Shown here piece by piece: positions 33,367 to 41,552 of a stretch of 64,000 nt of DNA. The stretch's first letter is position 1; each line of letters starts with the position of its first letter. Both the position numbers and the translations under genes were made by a program. The notes beneath the pieces are model-generated. The model made no database searches, was not told where the DNA came from, and saw only the letters and a list, made by a program, of their open reading frames with translations. Source of the stretch: CANKJK01 sp964400405 (GTDB taxonomy: Bacteria > Acidobacteriota > Vicinamibacteria > Vicinamibacterales > UBA2999); contig CAYNUO010000001.1 in assembly GCA_964400405.1 (NCBI GenBank), forward strand, positions 16,275 to 80,274. The letters run 5' to 3'.

Positions 33367-34136
33367 CGCACATACTCCTCGACCCGCGCCGGCAGTTCCG
33401 GCGTCGATCCAGACTCCGCTATCAGGTTCACCAGGGCGCTGCCCACCACGGCCGCGTCCGCCCACTTCCCGACTTCGCGCACGTGCTCCGGCTTCGAGAT
33501 GCCGAAGCCCACTGCCACCGGCATGTCCGTCACCGCCCGGATCCGGGCGACGATCTGTTCGGCACCATCCGCCAGCGTGTCACGCGAGCCGGTCACACCC
33601 AGGCGAGAAATGGCGTACAGGAAGCCACCGCCCAGGCTCGCGGCCTGCCGAATCCGACGATCGCTTGTCGTGGGGCTCAGCAGGAAAATTGTATCAATCC
33701 CGCGTGACTGATAGACGGCCCGGCACTCGCCGGCCTCTTCGAGCGGCAGATCGACCATCAGCACCCCGTCGACCCCGGCTTTCGCCGCCCGATCCGCGAA
33801 CGTCTCGAGGCCCAGCCGGAGGATCGGATTGGCGTAGCTGAAGAGCACCACGGGCGCCCGCAGCTGTCCACGGATGCCCTCGACCATGTCCAGCACCCCG
33901 GGGAGCGTCGCGCCGGCCGCCAGCGCCCGCTCGGTGGCCCGCTGGATGACCGGCCCGTCGGCGAGCGGTTCCGAGAACGGAACGCCGACTTCCAGCACGT
34001 CCGCGCCGCCGCGATCCGCCGCCAGCAGCACCTCCGCCGACCGCGCCAGCGTCGGGTCGCCGGCCGTCACGAACGTCACGAGCCCAGGCTTCCCCGCCGC
34101 CTTCAGCCGCGCGAAGGTGTCCGCAAGCCGGCTCAC
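33351..34136 (-). CDS. trpA: Tryptophan synthase alpha subunit
   Basis: A 261-residue TIM barrel cleaving indole-3-glycerol phosphate to indole. The catalytic Glu is in DVLEVGVPFSEPLADG, the phosphate-binding loop is LSPTTSDRRI and the C-terminal VGFGISKPEHV completes the site. GTG 34136 overlaps the trpB stop as GTGA. Confidence 0.96.
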   Translation of the reverse strand: MSRLADTFARLKAAGKPGLVTFVTAGDPTLARSAEVLLAADRGGADVLEVGVPFSEPLADGPVIQRATERALAAGATLPGVLDMVEGIRGQLRAPVVLFSYANPILRLGLETFADRAAKAGVDGVLMVDLPLEEAGECRAVYQSRGIDTIFLLSPTTSDRRIRQAASLGGGFLYAISRLGVTGSRDTLADGAEQIVARIRAVTDMPVAVGFGISKPEHVREVGKWADAAVVGSALVNLIAESGSTPELPARVEEYVRWLKG

Positions 34137-35359
34137 GACCGTCCCTCCATCGTCGCCAGCACCGCGGCCACGCTCTGCACGTCCTTGTCGCCGCGTCCCG
34201 ACAGGTTCACCAGCATCACCGACCCATCCGGGAGCGCCGGCGCCAGCTTCATCGCGTGCGCCACCGCATGGGACGACTCGAGCGCCGGGATGATCCCCTC
34301 GAGCCGGGCGAGCGCCTTGAAGCCGTCGAGCGCCTCCGCGTCGCTGATGTGCGCGTACTCCGTACGGCCCAGATCGCGCAGCCATGCGTGCTCCGGACCG
34401 ACCGCCGCGTAGTCGAGGCCCGCGGAGATCGAATGCGTCAGCTCGATGTTGCCGGCGGCATCCTGCAGCACGAACGTCCGCGTGCCCTGCAGCACGCCCG
34501 TGCTGCCGCCGTCGAACCGCGCCGCGTGACGGCCCGGCGTGATGGCTTCGCCGCCCGCCTCGACGCCGATCAGCCGGACGGCCGCGTCGTCGATGAAGGC
34601 GTCGAAGATGCCGATGGCGTTGCTGCCGCCGCCCACGCAGGCGACCACGAGGTCCGGCAGGCGTCCGGCCTGCTTCAGGATCTGCTCGCGCGCCTCGCGG
34701 CCGATCACGGACTGGAACTCGCGCACCATCAGGGGATAGGGATGCGGGCCGAGCGCCGAGCCGAGCACGTAGAACGTGTCCGTCACGTTCGTCACCCAGT
34801 CGCGCATCGCCTCGCTGATCGCATCCTTCAGCGTGCGGCTGCCGGCGTCGACGCGGCGCACCGTCGCGCCAAGCAGTTCCATCCGGACGACGTTGAGCGC
34901 CTGCCGCACCATGTCGTCGGCGCCCATGTACACGTGGCACTCGAGCCCGAGCAGCGCGCAGGCCGTGGCCGTGGCCACGCCGTGCTGCCCGGCGCCCGTC
35001 TCGGCGACGATCCGGCGCTTGCCCATCCGCTTCGCCAGCAGCGCCTGTCCGAGCGCGTTGTTGATCTTGTGCGCGCCGGTGTGCGTCAGGTCCTCGCGCT
35101 TCAGGAAGATGCGTGTCTTCCCGACCGTCGCGGCGAGCCGCGACGCCTCGTACAGCGGCGTCGGGCGGCCGACGTAGTGCGTCAGCAGGTCATCGAGCTC
35201 CGCCTGAAAGGCAGCGTCGCCACGCACCGCGAGATACGCCTCGGTGAGTTCCTCGATCGGCGCGACGAGCGTCTCGGGCACGAACCGCCCGCCGTAGGCG
35301 CCGAAGTAACCGCGCGCATCCGGGTCGCGCCGCCCAACCCGTGCTGTCTCACCGGCCAT
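34133..35359 (-). CDS. trpB: Tryptophan synthase beta subunit
   Basis: A 408-residue PLP enzyme making tryptophan from indole and serine. It starts with RGYFGAYGGRFVPETL, carries the PLP Lys in THTGAHKINNALGQ, the ammonium-type loop AETGAGQHGVATA and the Gly-rich CVGGGSNAIGIF. Full length, trpB1 type. ATG 35359 lies 11 bp inside the trpF end. Confidence 0.97.
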   Translation of the reverse strand: MAGETARVGRRDPDARGYFGAYGGRFVPETLVAPIEELTEAYLAVRGDAAFQAELDDLLTHYVGRPTPLYEASRLAATVGKTRIFLKREDLTHTGAHKINNALGQALLAKRMGKRRIVAETGAGQHGVATATACALLGLECHVYMGADDMVRQALNVVRMELLGATVRRVDAGSRTLKDAISEAMRDWVTNVTDTFYVLGSALGPHPYPLMVREFQSVIGREAREQILKQAGRLPDLVVACVGGGSNAIGIFDAFIDDAAVRLIGVEAGGEAITPGRHAARFDGGSTGVLQGTRTFVLQDAAGNIELTHSISAGLDYAAVGPEHAWLRDLGRTEYAHISDAEALDGFKALARLEGIIPALESSHAVAHAMKLAPALPDGSVMLVNLSGRGDKDVQSVAAVLATMEGRS

Positions 35360-35966
35360 CGGCCGTCCTCACCTTCTCGAAGAAGTCGTTCAGCTTCGCC
35401 ACGCTCTTCACTCCCGGGGCGTCTTCCACGCCCGACGACACATCCAGCCCGAAGGGCCGGACAACGCGGATTGCCTCCTGCACGTTCTCCGCACGCAGGC
35501 CGCCCGCCAGCACCAGCTGCCGCTTTCTGGCCAGCCCCGCCGCGGCACTCCAGTCCACGGTCTGCCCGGTCCCTCCGCGCCTGACCGCATCGTGCGCGTC
35601 GACGAGCAGCAGGACCGACTCGGGCCACGCCGCGATGGCGGCCTCGCCCCCGGCCACGGCGACCGCTCGCAGCACCGGCCGATGGATCGACGGCAGCAGC
35701 GCGGGCGTTTCGTCTCCGTGCAGCTGCACGGCCGTCAGCCCCGCCGTCCGCACCGCGCGGTCGATCTCGTCCGCCGACTGGTTCACGAACACGCCGACGG
35801 CGTTCGTCCCGTACGGCAGCGCCGCGATGATGGCGCCGGCCTGCTCCGGCGTCACGGCGCGGGGGCTCGACGGCCAGAACACGAACCCGAGCGCCGTGGC
35901 ACCAGCGGCGAGCGCGGCCTTCGCGTCCTCGAGCCGCGTGATCCCGCAGACCTTCACGAACGTCAC
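35349..35966 (-). CDS. trpF: Phosphoribosylanthranilate isomerase
   Basis: A 205-residue barrel enzyme with the N-terminal KVCGITRLEDAKAAL and catalytic Cys, the LGFVFWPSSPRAV strand and the C-terminal GLDVSSGVEDAPGVK phosphate site. GTG 35966 overlaps the trpC stop as GTGA. It is free-standing, not fused to TrpC. Confidence 0.95.
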   Translation of the reverse strand: MTFVKVCGITRLEDAKAALAAGATALGFVFWPSSPRAVTPEQAGAIIAALPYGTNAVGVFVNQSADEIDRAVRTAGLTAVQLHGDETPALLPSIHRPVLRAVAVAGGEAAIAAWPESVLLLVDAHDAVRRGGTGQTVDWSAAAGLARKRQLVLAGGLRAENVQEAIRVVRPFGLDVSSGVEDAPGVKSVAKLNDFFEKVRTADGR

Positions 35967-36763
35967 GCGCGCACCATCCGGGCAATCGCGCCGGCCGGAT
36001 CCGGGTCGGTCATGAACCGCTCGCCCATCAGGAACGCGCGGTATCCGAGCCCGGCGAGCACCCGCAGTTCGTCCGGCGACGTGAGCCCGCTCTCGCTGAC
36101 GGCAATGGCCGACGCCGGAATCTTCGCCGCGAGCCGGCGCGAGGCCTCGACGTCGACGGCCAGCGTCCGCAGGTTCCGGTTGTTCACGCCGATGATCCGC
36201 GCGCCCGCGGCGACGGCGCGGTCGAGCTCGGCCTCGTCGTGGACCTCGACGAGCACCGCGAGGCCCAGGTCCCACGCCTGCTGCTGAAGCCGGACCAGTT
36301 CGTCCTGCGTCAGGGCGGCCACGATCAGCAGGACGGCGTCGGCGCCCGTGACACTGGCTTCGAGCAGCTGGTACCGGTCGATCGTGAAGTCCTTCCGCAG
36401 CAACGGCACGTCCGTCACGGCACGCACCGCCGCCAGATGCGCCAGCGCGCCGTCGAAGAACGACGGCTCGGTCAGCACCGAGATCGCAGCCGCGCCGCCT
36501 TCGGTGTAGGCCCGCGCGATCCGGGCGGGGTCGTAGTGCTGCGCCAGCACGCCCTTCGATGGCGACCGCCGCTTGCACTCGGCGATCACGTTCACGTGGC
36601 CGGGCCGGCCGAGCGCCTGCTCGAACGCGTCACCGCGCGGCCGCCGGCCCGCCCGCGCCCGCGCGTCGAGCGCGGCGTCGGACTCGCGGTCGCGGCGCGT
36701 GGCCAGCGTCCGCGCCGTCGCCGCGACGATCGTCTGGAGCAGGTCCGGCGTGGCCGTCGTCAT
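35963..36763 (-). CDS. trpC: Indole-3-glycerol-phosphate synthase
   Basis: A 266-residue barrel enzyme. The substrate and catalytic residues lie in NVIAECKRRSPSKGVL, LRKDFTIDRYQL and IIGVNNRNLRTL, with AVSESGL near the end. ATG 36763 overlaps the trpD stop as ATGA. Confidence 0.96.
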   Translation of the reverse strand: MTTATPDLLQTIVAATARTLATRRDRESDAALDARARAGRRPRGDAFEQALGRPGHVNVIAECKRRSPSKGVLAQHYDPARIARAYTEGGAAAISVLTEPSFFDGALAHLAAVRAVTDVPLLRKDFTIDRYQLLEASVTGADAVLLIVAALTQDELVRLQQQAWDLGLAVLVEVHDEAELDRAVAAGARIIGVNNRNLRTLAVDVEASRRLAAKIPASAIAVSESGLTSPDELRVLAGLGYRAFLMGERFMTDPDPAGAIARMVRA

Positions 36764-37784
36764 GCCGCGTCCTCGTTCGACAGGCGCGCCATCTCGGCGA
36801 GCGTCCTCGAGGCGGCGCCGTCATCGATGGCCTTCGCCGCCCGCGCCACCCCGGCCACCAGTGTCGGTTCGACGCCCGCCACGAGCAGTCCCGCGCCCGC
36901 GTTCAGCAGCACCACGTCGCGCGCCGCGCCGGGCGCGCCGTTGAGGACCGCGGTGATGATCGCGGCGTTCTCGGCCGCGTCCCCGCCGGCAAGCGCCGAC
37001 GGCGCCGCGAGCGGCAGTCCGGCGTCAGACGGATGCACGTAGAAGCTGTGGACTTCGCCGTCACGCCACTCCGCCACGCGCGTGTGACCGGTAGTGGAGA
37101 TCTCGTCCAGTCCGTCCGCGCCGTGCACCACCCACGCGTGCCGGCTCCCCAGTGCGCCGAGGGCCTGCGCCATCGGGCGCGTCCACTCCGCGCGCGGCAC
37201 GCCGACGATCTGCCGGGTCGCCCCGGCCGGGTTCGTCAGCGGTCCGACCATGTTGAATGCCGTCTTCAGCCCGAGTTCGCGGCGCGTGGGGCCGGCATGG
37301 CGCATCGACGGGTGAAACGTCGGCGCGAAGAAGAACGCGATGCCGGCACGTTCGAGACAGCGGGTGACCGCATCCGCCGGCGCCTCCACCCGGACACCGA
37401 GCGCCTCGAAGACATCCGCGCTGCCGCACCGGCTCGACACCGAGCGGTTGCCGTGTTTCGCCACGCGCACACCACAGGCCGCCACGACGACCGCCGCCGC
37501 CGATGAAATATTGAATGTGCCGGCGCGGTCGCCACCCGTGCCGCAGGTGTCGAAGACGTCACCGGGTGCGCGTGTCACCGGGACGGCGTGGGCCCGCATC
37601 GTCCGCGCGAGGCCCACCAGTTCGTCGGGCCGCTCACCCTTCATCGCAAGCGCGACGAGGAAGCCGGCCAGCTGCGCCGACGAGGCCTGCCCTGCCATGA
37701 CCTCTTCCATGACCGACGCCGTCTCCGCCGAGGAAAGGTCCTCCCGGCGGATCAGCTTCTCGATGAGCGGTGTCAGGCTCGACA

Positions 37785-37785
<1 letters not shown>
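36760..37785 (-). CDS. trpD: Anthranilate phosphoribosyltransferase
   Basis: A 341-residue enzyme joining anthranilate and PRPP. The PRPP loop is FDTCGTGGDRAGTFNIS with AKHGNRSVSSRCGSADV next, and the anthranilate site lies in FFFAPTFHPSMRH. ATG 37785 shares its A with the TGA of trpG (TGATG). Confidence 0.96.
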
Positions 37786-38351
<566 letters not shown>

Positions 38352-38361
38352 GACGCCGCCC

Positions 38362-39825
38362 TCACAGTCCCGTCTCGGCCAGCTCGAGTGCCCGGAGCAC
38401 CGCGCGTGCCTTGTCGCGGGTCTCCTGGTACTCGGCGGCCGGGTCCGAATCGGCCACGATCCCCGCACCCGCCTGCACGCGCGCGCGGCCGTGCTCCATC
38501 ACCACCGTCCGGATCGTGATGCAGCAGTCGAGGTTGCCCGCGAAGTCGAGATACCCGACGGCGCCGGCGTAGACGCCCCGCCGATCCTGTTCCAGCGCCG
38601 CGATGATCTCCATCGCCCGCACCTTCGGCGCGCCGGACACCGTGCCGGCCGGGAAGCACGACGCCAGCGCGTCGAGCCGATCCTTGCCGGCCGCCAGCGT
38701 GCCCTCGACGACCGAGACCAGGTGCATCACGTGGGAATAGCGCTCGATCTCCATGTAGCGCGGCACGTGCACGGAGCCGTACTCGCACACGCGGCCGAGG
38801 TCGTTGCGTCCCAGGTCCACGAGCATCACGTGCTCGGACCGCTCCTTCTCGTTGCCCTGCAGTTCGGTCGCGAGCCGGGCGTCCTCCGCGGCCGACGCCC
38901 CGCGCGGACGCGTGCCCGCGATCGGGTGCGTCTGTGCGGTCCGGCCCTCCACGCGCACCAGCATTTCCGGCGACGCGCCGACGATCGACCGCCCGCCCAT
39001 GCGCAGGAAATACATGTAGGGCGACGGATTCACATGGCGCAGCGCGCGGTAGACCGTGAACGGATCCGCCGTGACCGTCGTCTCGAACCGCTGCGACAGC
39101 ACGACCTGATAGATGTCTCCGGCGGCGATGTGCTCCTTCGCGGTCCGGGCCATCTCCTCGTAGCGCGCCTGCGACATGTTCGACTGGATCTCGAGCGGCC
39201 CGCCGCCAGCCGGGGCCGCATGCGAGAGGCTCCGCTCCAGCTCGCGCTCCACGAATCCGATCCGGGTGCAGGCGAAGTCGTACTGCGCCCTGAGGTCGTC
39301 TCCCGCCGCGATGCGCGCGTTGGCGATGATCAGGATCCGGTGCCGGACGTGGTCGAAGGCCAGCACCGTGTCGAACAGCATGAAGCCGGCGTCGTCTTCG
39401 TCAGGCGACGGTGCGAGCGGCACCGGCTCGAACCACGCGGCCGTGTCGTAGGCGAGATATCCGACGGCGCCGCCCGTGAAACGCGGCAGGCCCGCGACAA
39501 ACGGCGCCTGATAGCCCGCCATGACGTCCCGCAGCACCTCGAAGAAGGGCTGGTCCGACTCGGTGCGCGCGCCGGCCTGCTGCACCAGCGTCTTCCCGTT
39601 GCGCGCGCGCAGGACCATGAACGGGTCCTTGCCGAGGAACGAGTACCGGGCAATCTGCTCGCCGCCTTCGACCGACTCCAGCAGGAACGCGTGGTCGGCA
39701 TCTTCGGCGATCTTCAGGAACGCCGAGACCGGCGTCAGCAGGTCCGCGACGATCTCCTTGCAGACCGGCACGAACGTGCCCTGCGTTGCGAGTTCCGCGA
39801 ACTCTTCGTAAGTGGTCAGTCGCAT
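38362..39825 (-). CDS. trpE: Anthranilate synthase component I
   Basis: A 487-residue chorismate-utilising enzyme. The N-terminal AFLLESVEGG carries the LLES element that binds feedback tryptophan. The catalytic domain has GDIYQVVLSQRF, PIAGTRPRGAS, LVDLGRNDLGRV and FPAGTVSGAPKVRAME. ATG 39825 shares a base with the aroDE stop (TGATG). The operon is therefore controlled both by enzyme feedback and, it appears, by attenuation. Confidence 0.97.
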   Translation of the reverse strand: MRLTTYEEFAELATQGTFVPVCKEIVADLLTPVSAFLKIAEDADHAFLLESVEGGEQIARYSFLGKDPFMVLRARNGKTLVQQAGARTESDQPFFEVLRDVMAGYQAPFVAGLPRFTGGAVGYLAYDTAAWFEPVPLAPSPDEDDAGFMLFDTVLAFDHVRHRILIIANARIAAGDDLRAQYDFACTRIGFVERELERSLSHAAPAGGGPLEIQSNMSQARYEEMARTAKEHIAAGDIYQVVLSQRFETTVTADPFTVYRALRHVNPSPYMYFLRMGGRSIVGASPEMLVRVEGRTAQTHPIAGTRPRGASAAEDARLATELQGNEKERSEHVMLVDLGRNDLGRVCEYGSVHVPRYMEIERYSHVMHLVSVVEGTLAAGKDRLDALASCFPAGTVSGAPKVRAMEIIAALEQDRRGVYAGAVGYLDFAGNLDCCITIRTVVMEHGRARVQAGAGIVADSDPAAEYQETRDKARAVLRALELAETGL

Positions 39826-41285
39826 CACGCGTCCTCGTCCGTCATCACAGCGTTCATCCCGACTGCCGCTCCCATGACACCCGCCGGCGCCGCACGGCCC
39901 GTCCACCATTCGAACTGCCGCTCGGCCTGCGCGACCAGCATCGGCAACCCGTCGAGCGTGTCGCACCCGGCCGCCCGCGCCTCGCGCAGCAGCCGCGTCT
40001 CGCGCGGGGCATAGATCAGGTCGTAGACCAGGCGCCCGTCGAACGGGCCGCCGGGCAGCGGCGACTCCCCAACCGAGTGCAGGTTGCCGACGGGCGTGCA
40101 GTTCACGAGCACATCCCACGAGCCGGGGGCCGGCGGCCAGGTCCCGACCCGTGCCGTTGCGCCCTGCACCACATCCGCGGCCTGCTCCGGGCGGCGGGCG
40201 TGCACCGATACCGACGCGCCGGCACCGGCTGCGCCCCGCACGACCGCGCGCGCCGCACCGCCGGCACCGAGGACGGCCACCCGCGCGCCCGCGAGGGCCC
40301 AGCCATCCCGCGCCGCGCGGCGCACCAGCGGTGCCAGAAACCCGGCCACATCCGTGTTCGTCGCGGCCCACCCTGTGCCCGACCGCCGCAGCGTGTTGAC
40401 AGCGCCGAGGTCCACCGCATCCCGGTCCACATCCGTCGCCCGCGCCCGCGCGTCCTGCTTGAACGGAATCGTGACGCTGGCTCCGGCCAGCGGCAGGGTC
40501 CCCGCAAACGCAAACGCGTCGTCGGCGTCGGCTGCCTCAATCGGGATGTACACCGCGTCGACCCCGGCCGCGCCGAACGCGGCGTTGTGCATCGCCGGCG
40601 ACAGCGAGTGCATGATCGGCCGCCCGATGACACCGTAGACCGCCGTGGCCGCGGTGACGTGGGCGAAGCGGAAGCGGCCCAGCATGTCGGCCGCCGGCAT
40701 CTGGCCCGGCGCCACGGCCTGCCCGGCATACGTCCACCGGGATCCGAACCTGGCCGCGAGCAGCCGCGTCGCGACGCCGGCCGCTCCCATGCCGATCGCC
40801 ACCGTGGCGCCGTCAGCCGTCAACGGCAGCAGCCGGAGCGTGTCGCTCACTCGGGACGTCGCCACGGCGACCTTCACGATCCCGGCGCCGGTCGCGCGCA
40901 TCGCCCGATGCCGATCCACGAGGTCCGGCGGCACGCCCGTGAAGTCGTGATGCGAGACGACGATCCGCCGGCCGCCCTCGGCGCGGATCAGGTCGTCCCA
41001 CCCGGCCTTCCATTCGACGTCGACGTAGTCGGCGCCGAGCGCCAGCGCCTGTTCGAGCACGCGCCGGCGCGCCTCCTCCGACCCGTCGAACCGGCCACCC
41101 TCCCACGCCGCGCGGCACGTCACCACGACCGGTGTCGTCCGCCCGGACAGCGCGCCGGCGACGTCGAGGTCCTGCACGCCGTCCAGCCGCAGTTCCACCA
41201 TGTCGGCTCCCGCCGAGGCGTCACGGGCCGCCCGCAGCTCGGCGAGCGTCGACCCGGTCACGGTGTCACACAGCAATGGACGCAT
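39825..41285 (-). CDS. aroDE: Bifunctional 3-dehydroquinate dehydratase / shikimate dehydrogenase
   Basis: A 486-residue fusion of two consecutive shikimate-pathway enzymes. Residues about 1-215 are a type I dehydroquinase with VVSHHDFTG (catalytic His) and AGIVKVAVAT (Schiff-base Lys). Residues about 217-480 are AroE with GRPIMHSLSPAMHNAAF, the catalytic Lys of SVTIPFKQDA, NTDVAGFL and the NADP motif LGAGGAARAV. Such fusions are best known in plants and some bacteria. It is first in the operon, 12 nt past the attenuator T-run. ATG 41285 has no good Shine-Dalgarno. Confidence 0.93.
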   Translation of the reverse strand: MRPLLCDTVTGSTLAELRAARDASAGADMVELRLDGVQDLDVAGALSGRTTPVVVTCRAAWEGGRFDGSEEARRRVLEQALALGADYVDVEWKAGWDDLIRAEGGRRIVVSHHDFTGVPPDLVDRHRAMRATGAGIVKVAVATSRVSDTLRLLPLTADGATVAIGMGAAGVATRLLAARFGSRWTYAGQAVAPGQMPAADMLGRFRFAHVTAATAVYGVIGRPIMHSLSPAMHNAAFGAAGVDAVYIPIEAADADDAFAFAGTLPLAGASVTIPFKQDARARATDVDRDAVDLGAVNTLRRSGTGWAATNTDVAGFLAPLVRRAARDGWALAGARVAVLGAGGAARAVVRGAAGAGASVSVHARRPEQAADVVQGATARVGTWPPAPGSWDVLVNCTPVGNLHSVGESPLPGGPFDGRLVYDLIYAPRETRLLREARAAGCDTLDGLPMLVAQAERQFEWWTGRAAPAGVMGAAVGMNAVMTDEDA

Positions 41286-41296
41286 AAGCACGCCAC

Positions 41297-41335
41297 AAAA
41301 CAGAAACGCCCCTCCAACCGTCGGCTGGAGAGGCG
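41297..41335 (-). terminator. Trp-operon attenuator: intrinsic terminator hairpin
   Basis: On the minus strand CGCCTCTCCA (41335-41326) pairs with TGGAGGGGCG (41316-41307): ten pairs with one T-G wobble and a 9-nt loop. TTTCTGTTTT follows (41306-41297). It ends 12 nt before the aroDE start, so it would stop transcription before the operon. Confidence 0.85.
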
Positions 41336-41392
41336 CTCAAAACTCAGATGGTTATCGACTGGAAATCAGACGACGAACCCGCCTCTCAAGCC
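41323..41392 (-). promoter_or_regulatory. Antiterminator helix of the trp attenuator
   Basis: Minus-strand GGCTTGAGAGGCG (41392-41380), which covers the leader stop codon, can pair with CGCCTCTCCAGCC (41335-41323) at 12 of 13 positions. The second segment is the rising arm of the terminator, so the two helices exclude each other. A ribosome at the leader stop would mask the first segment and favour termination; one stalled upstream on Trp codons would leave it free. Confidence 0.8.
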
Positions 41393-41463
41393 GCGCGCCA
41401 GTACCGCCACCAGGAGCTGGTGAAGGCCGGGCGCACCGCAAAAGAGAACGTGTAGTTCGTCAC
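41386..41463 (-). CDS. trpL: Trp-operon leader peptide
   Basis: A 25-codon ORF, GTG to TGA, ending SSWWRYWRAA. It has three Trp codons and one Tyr in a five-codon window (residues 18-22), and the upstream part adds another Tyr and three Phe, so nearly a third of its residues are aromatic. Its stop codon lies inside the antiterminator segment. The start is 12 nt after a -10 box and no Shine-Dalgarno is present, so it may be translated leaderless; a second in-frame GTG (41436) would give 16 residues that still include all the Trp codons. I infer that it senses charged tRNA-Trp. Confidence 0.8.
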   Translation of the reverse strand: MTNYTFSFAVRPAFTSSWWRYWRAA

Positions 41464-41475
41464 GAGAGTGAGAAG

Positions 41476-41505
41476 ACGTTACCCTACGCTCCCTCGGGGC
41501 GTCAA
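41476..41505 (-). promoter_or_regulatory. Promoter of the trp/aromatic operon
   Basis: TTGACG (41505-41500), an 18-nt spacer and TAACGT (41481-41476) on the minus strand place the transcription start near 41469, just before the leader ORF. The attenuated transcript would be about 170 nt. Confidence 0.6.
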
Positions 41506-41515
41506 GGCAGCGACC

Positions 41516-41544
41516 TTGCAGTTTCCCGGGATTCTCCCTATAAC
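41516..41544 (+). promoter_or_regulatory. Promoter of the S55-like gene (TTGCAG-17-TATAAC)
   Basis: TTGCAG (41516-41521) and TATAAC (41539-41544) with exactly 17 nt between them. The -10 ends 8 nt before ATG 41553, predicting a leaderless message. It is back to back with the trp promoter. Confidence 0.65.
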
Positions 41545-41552
41545 GGACTGCG

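Noticed and set aside
41286..41470. T-box or TRAP-type control of the trp operon
   Set aside because: No T-box sequence and no run of GAG/UAG triplets is visible, while a leader peptide with Trp codons and a classic terminator/antiterminator pair is.
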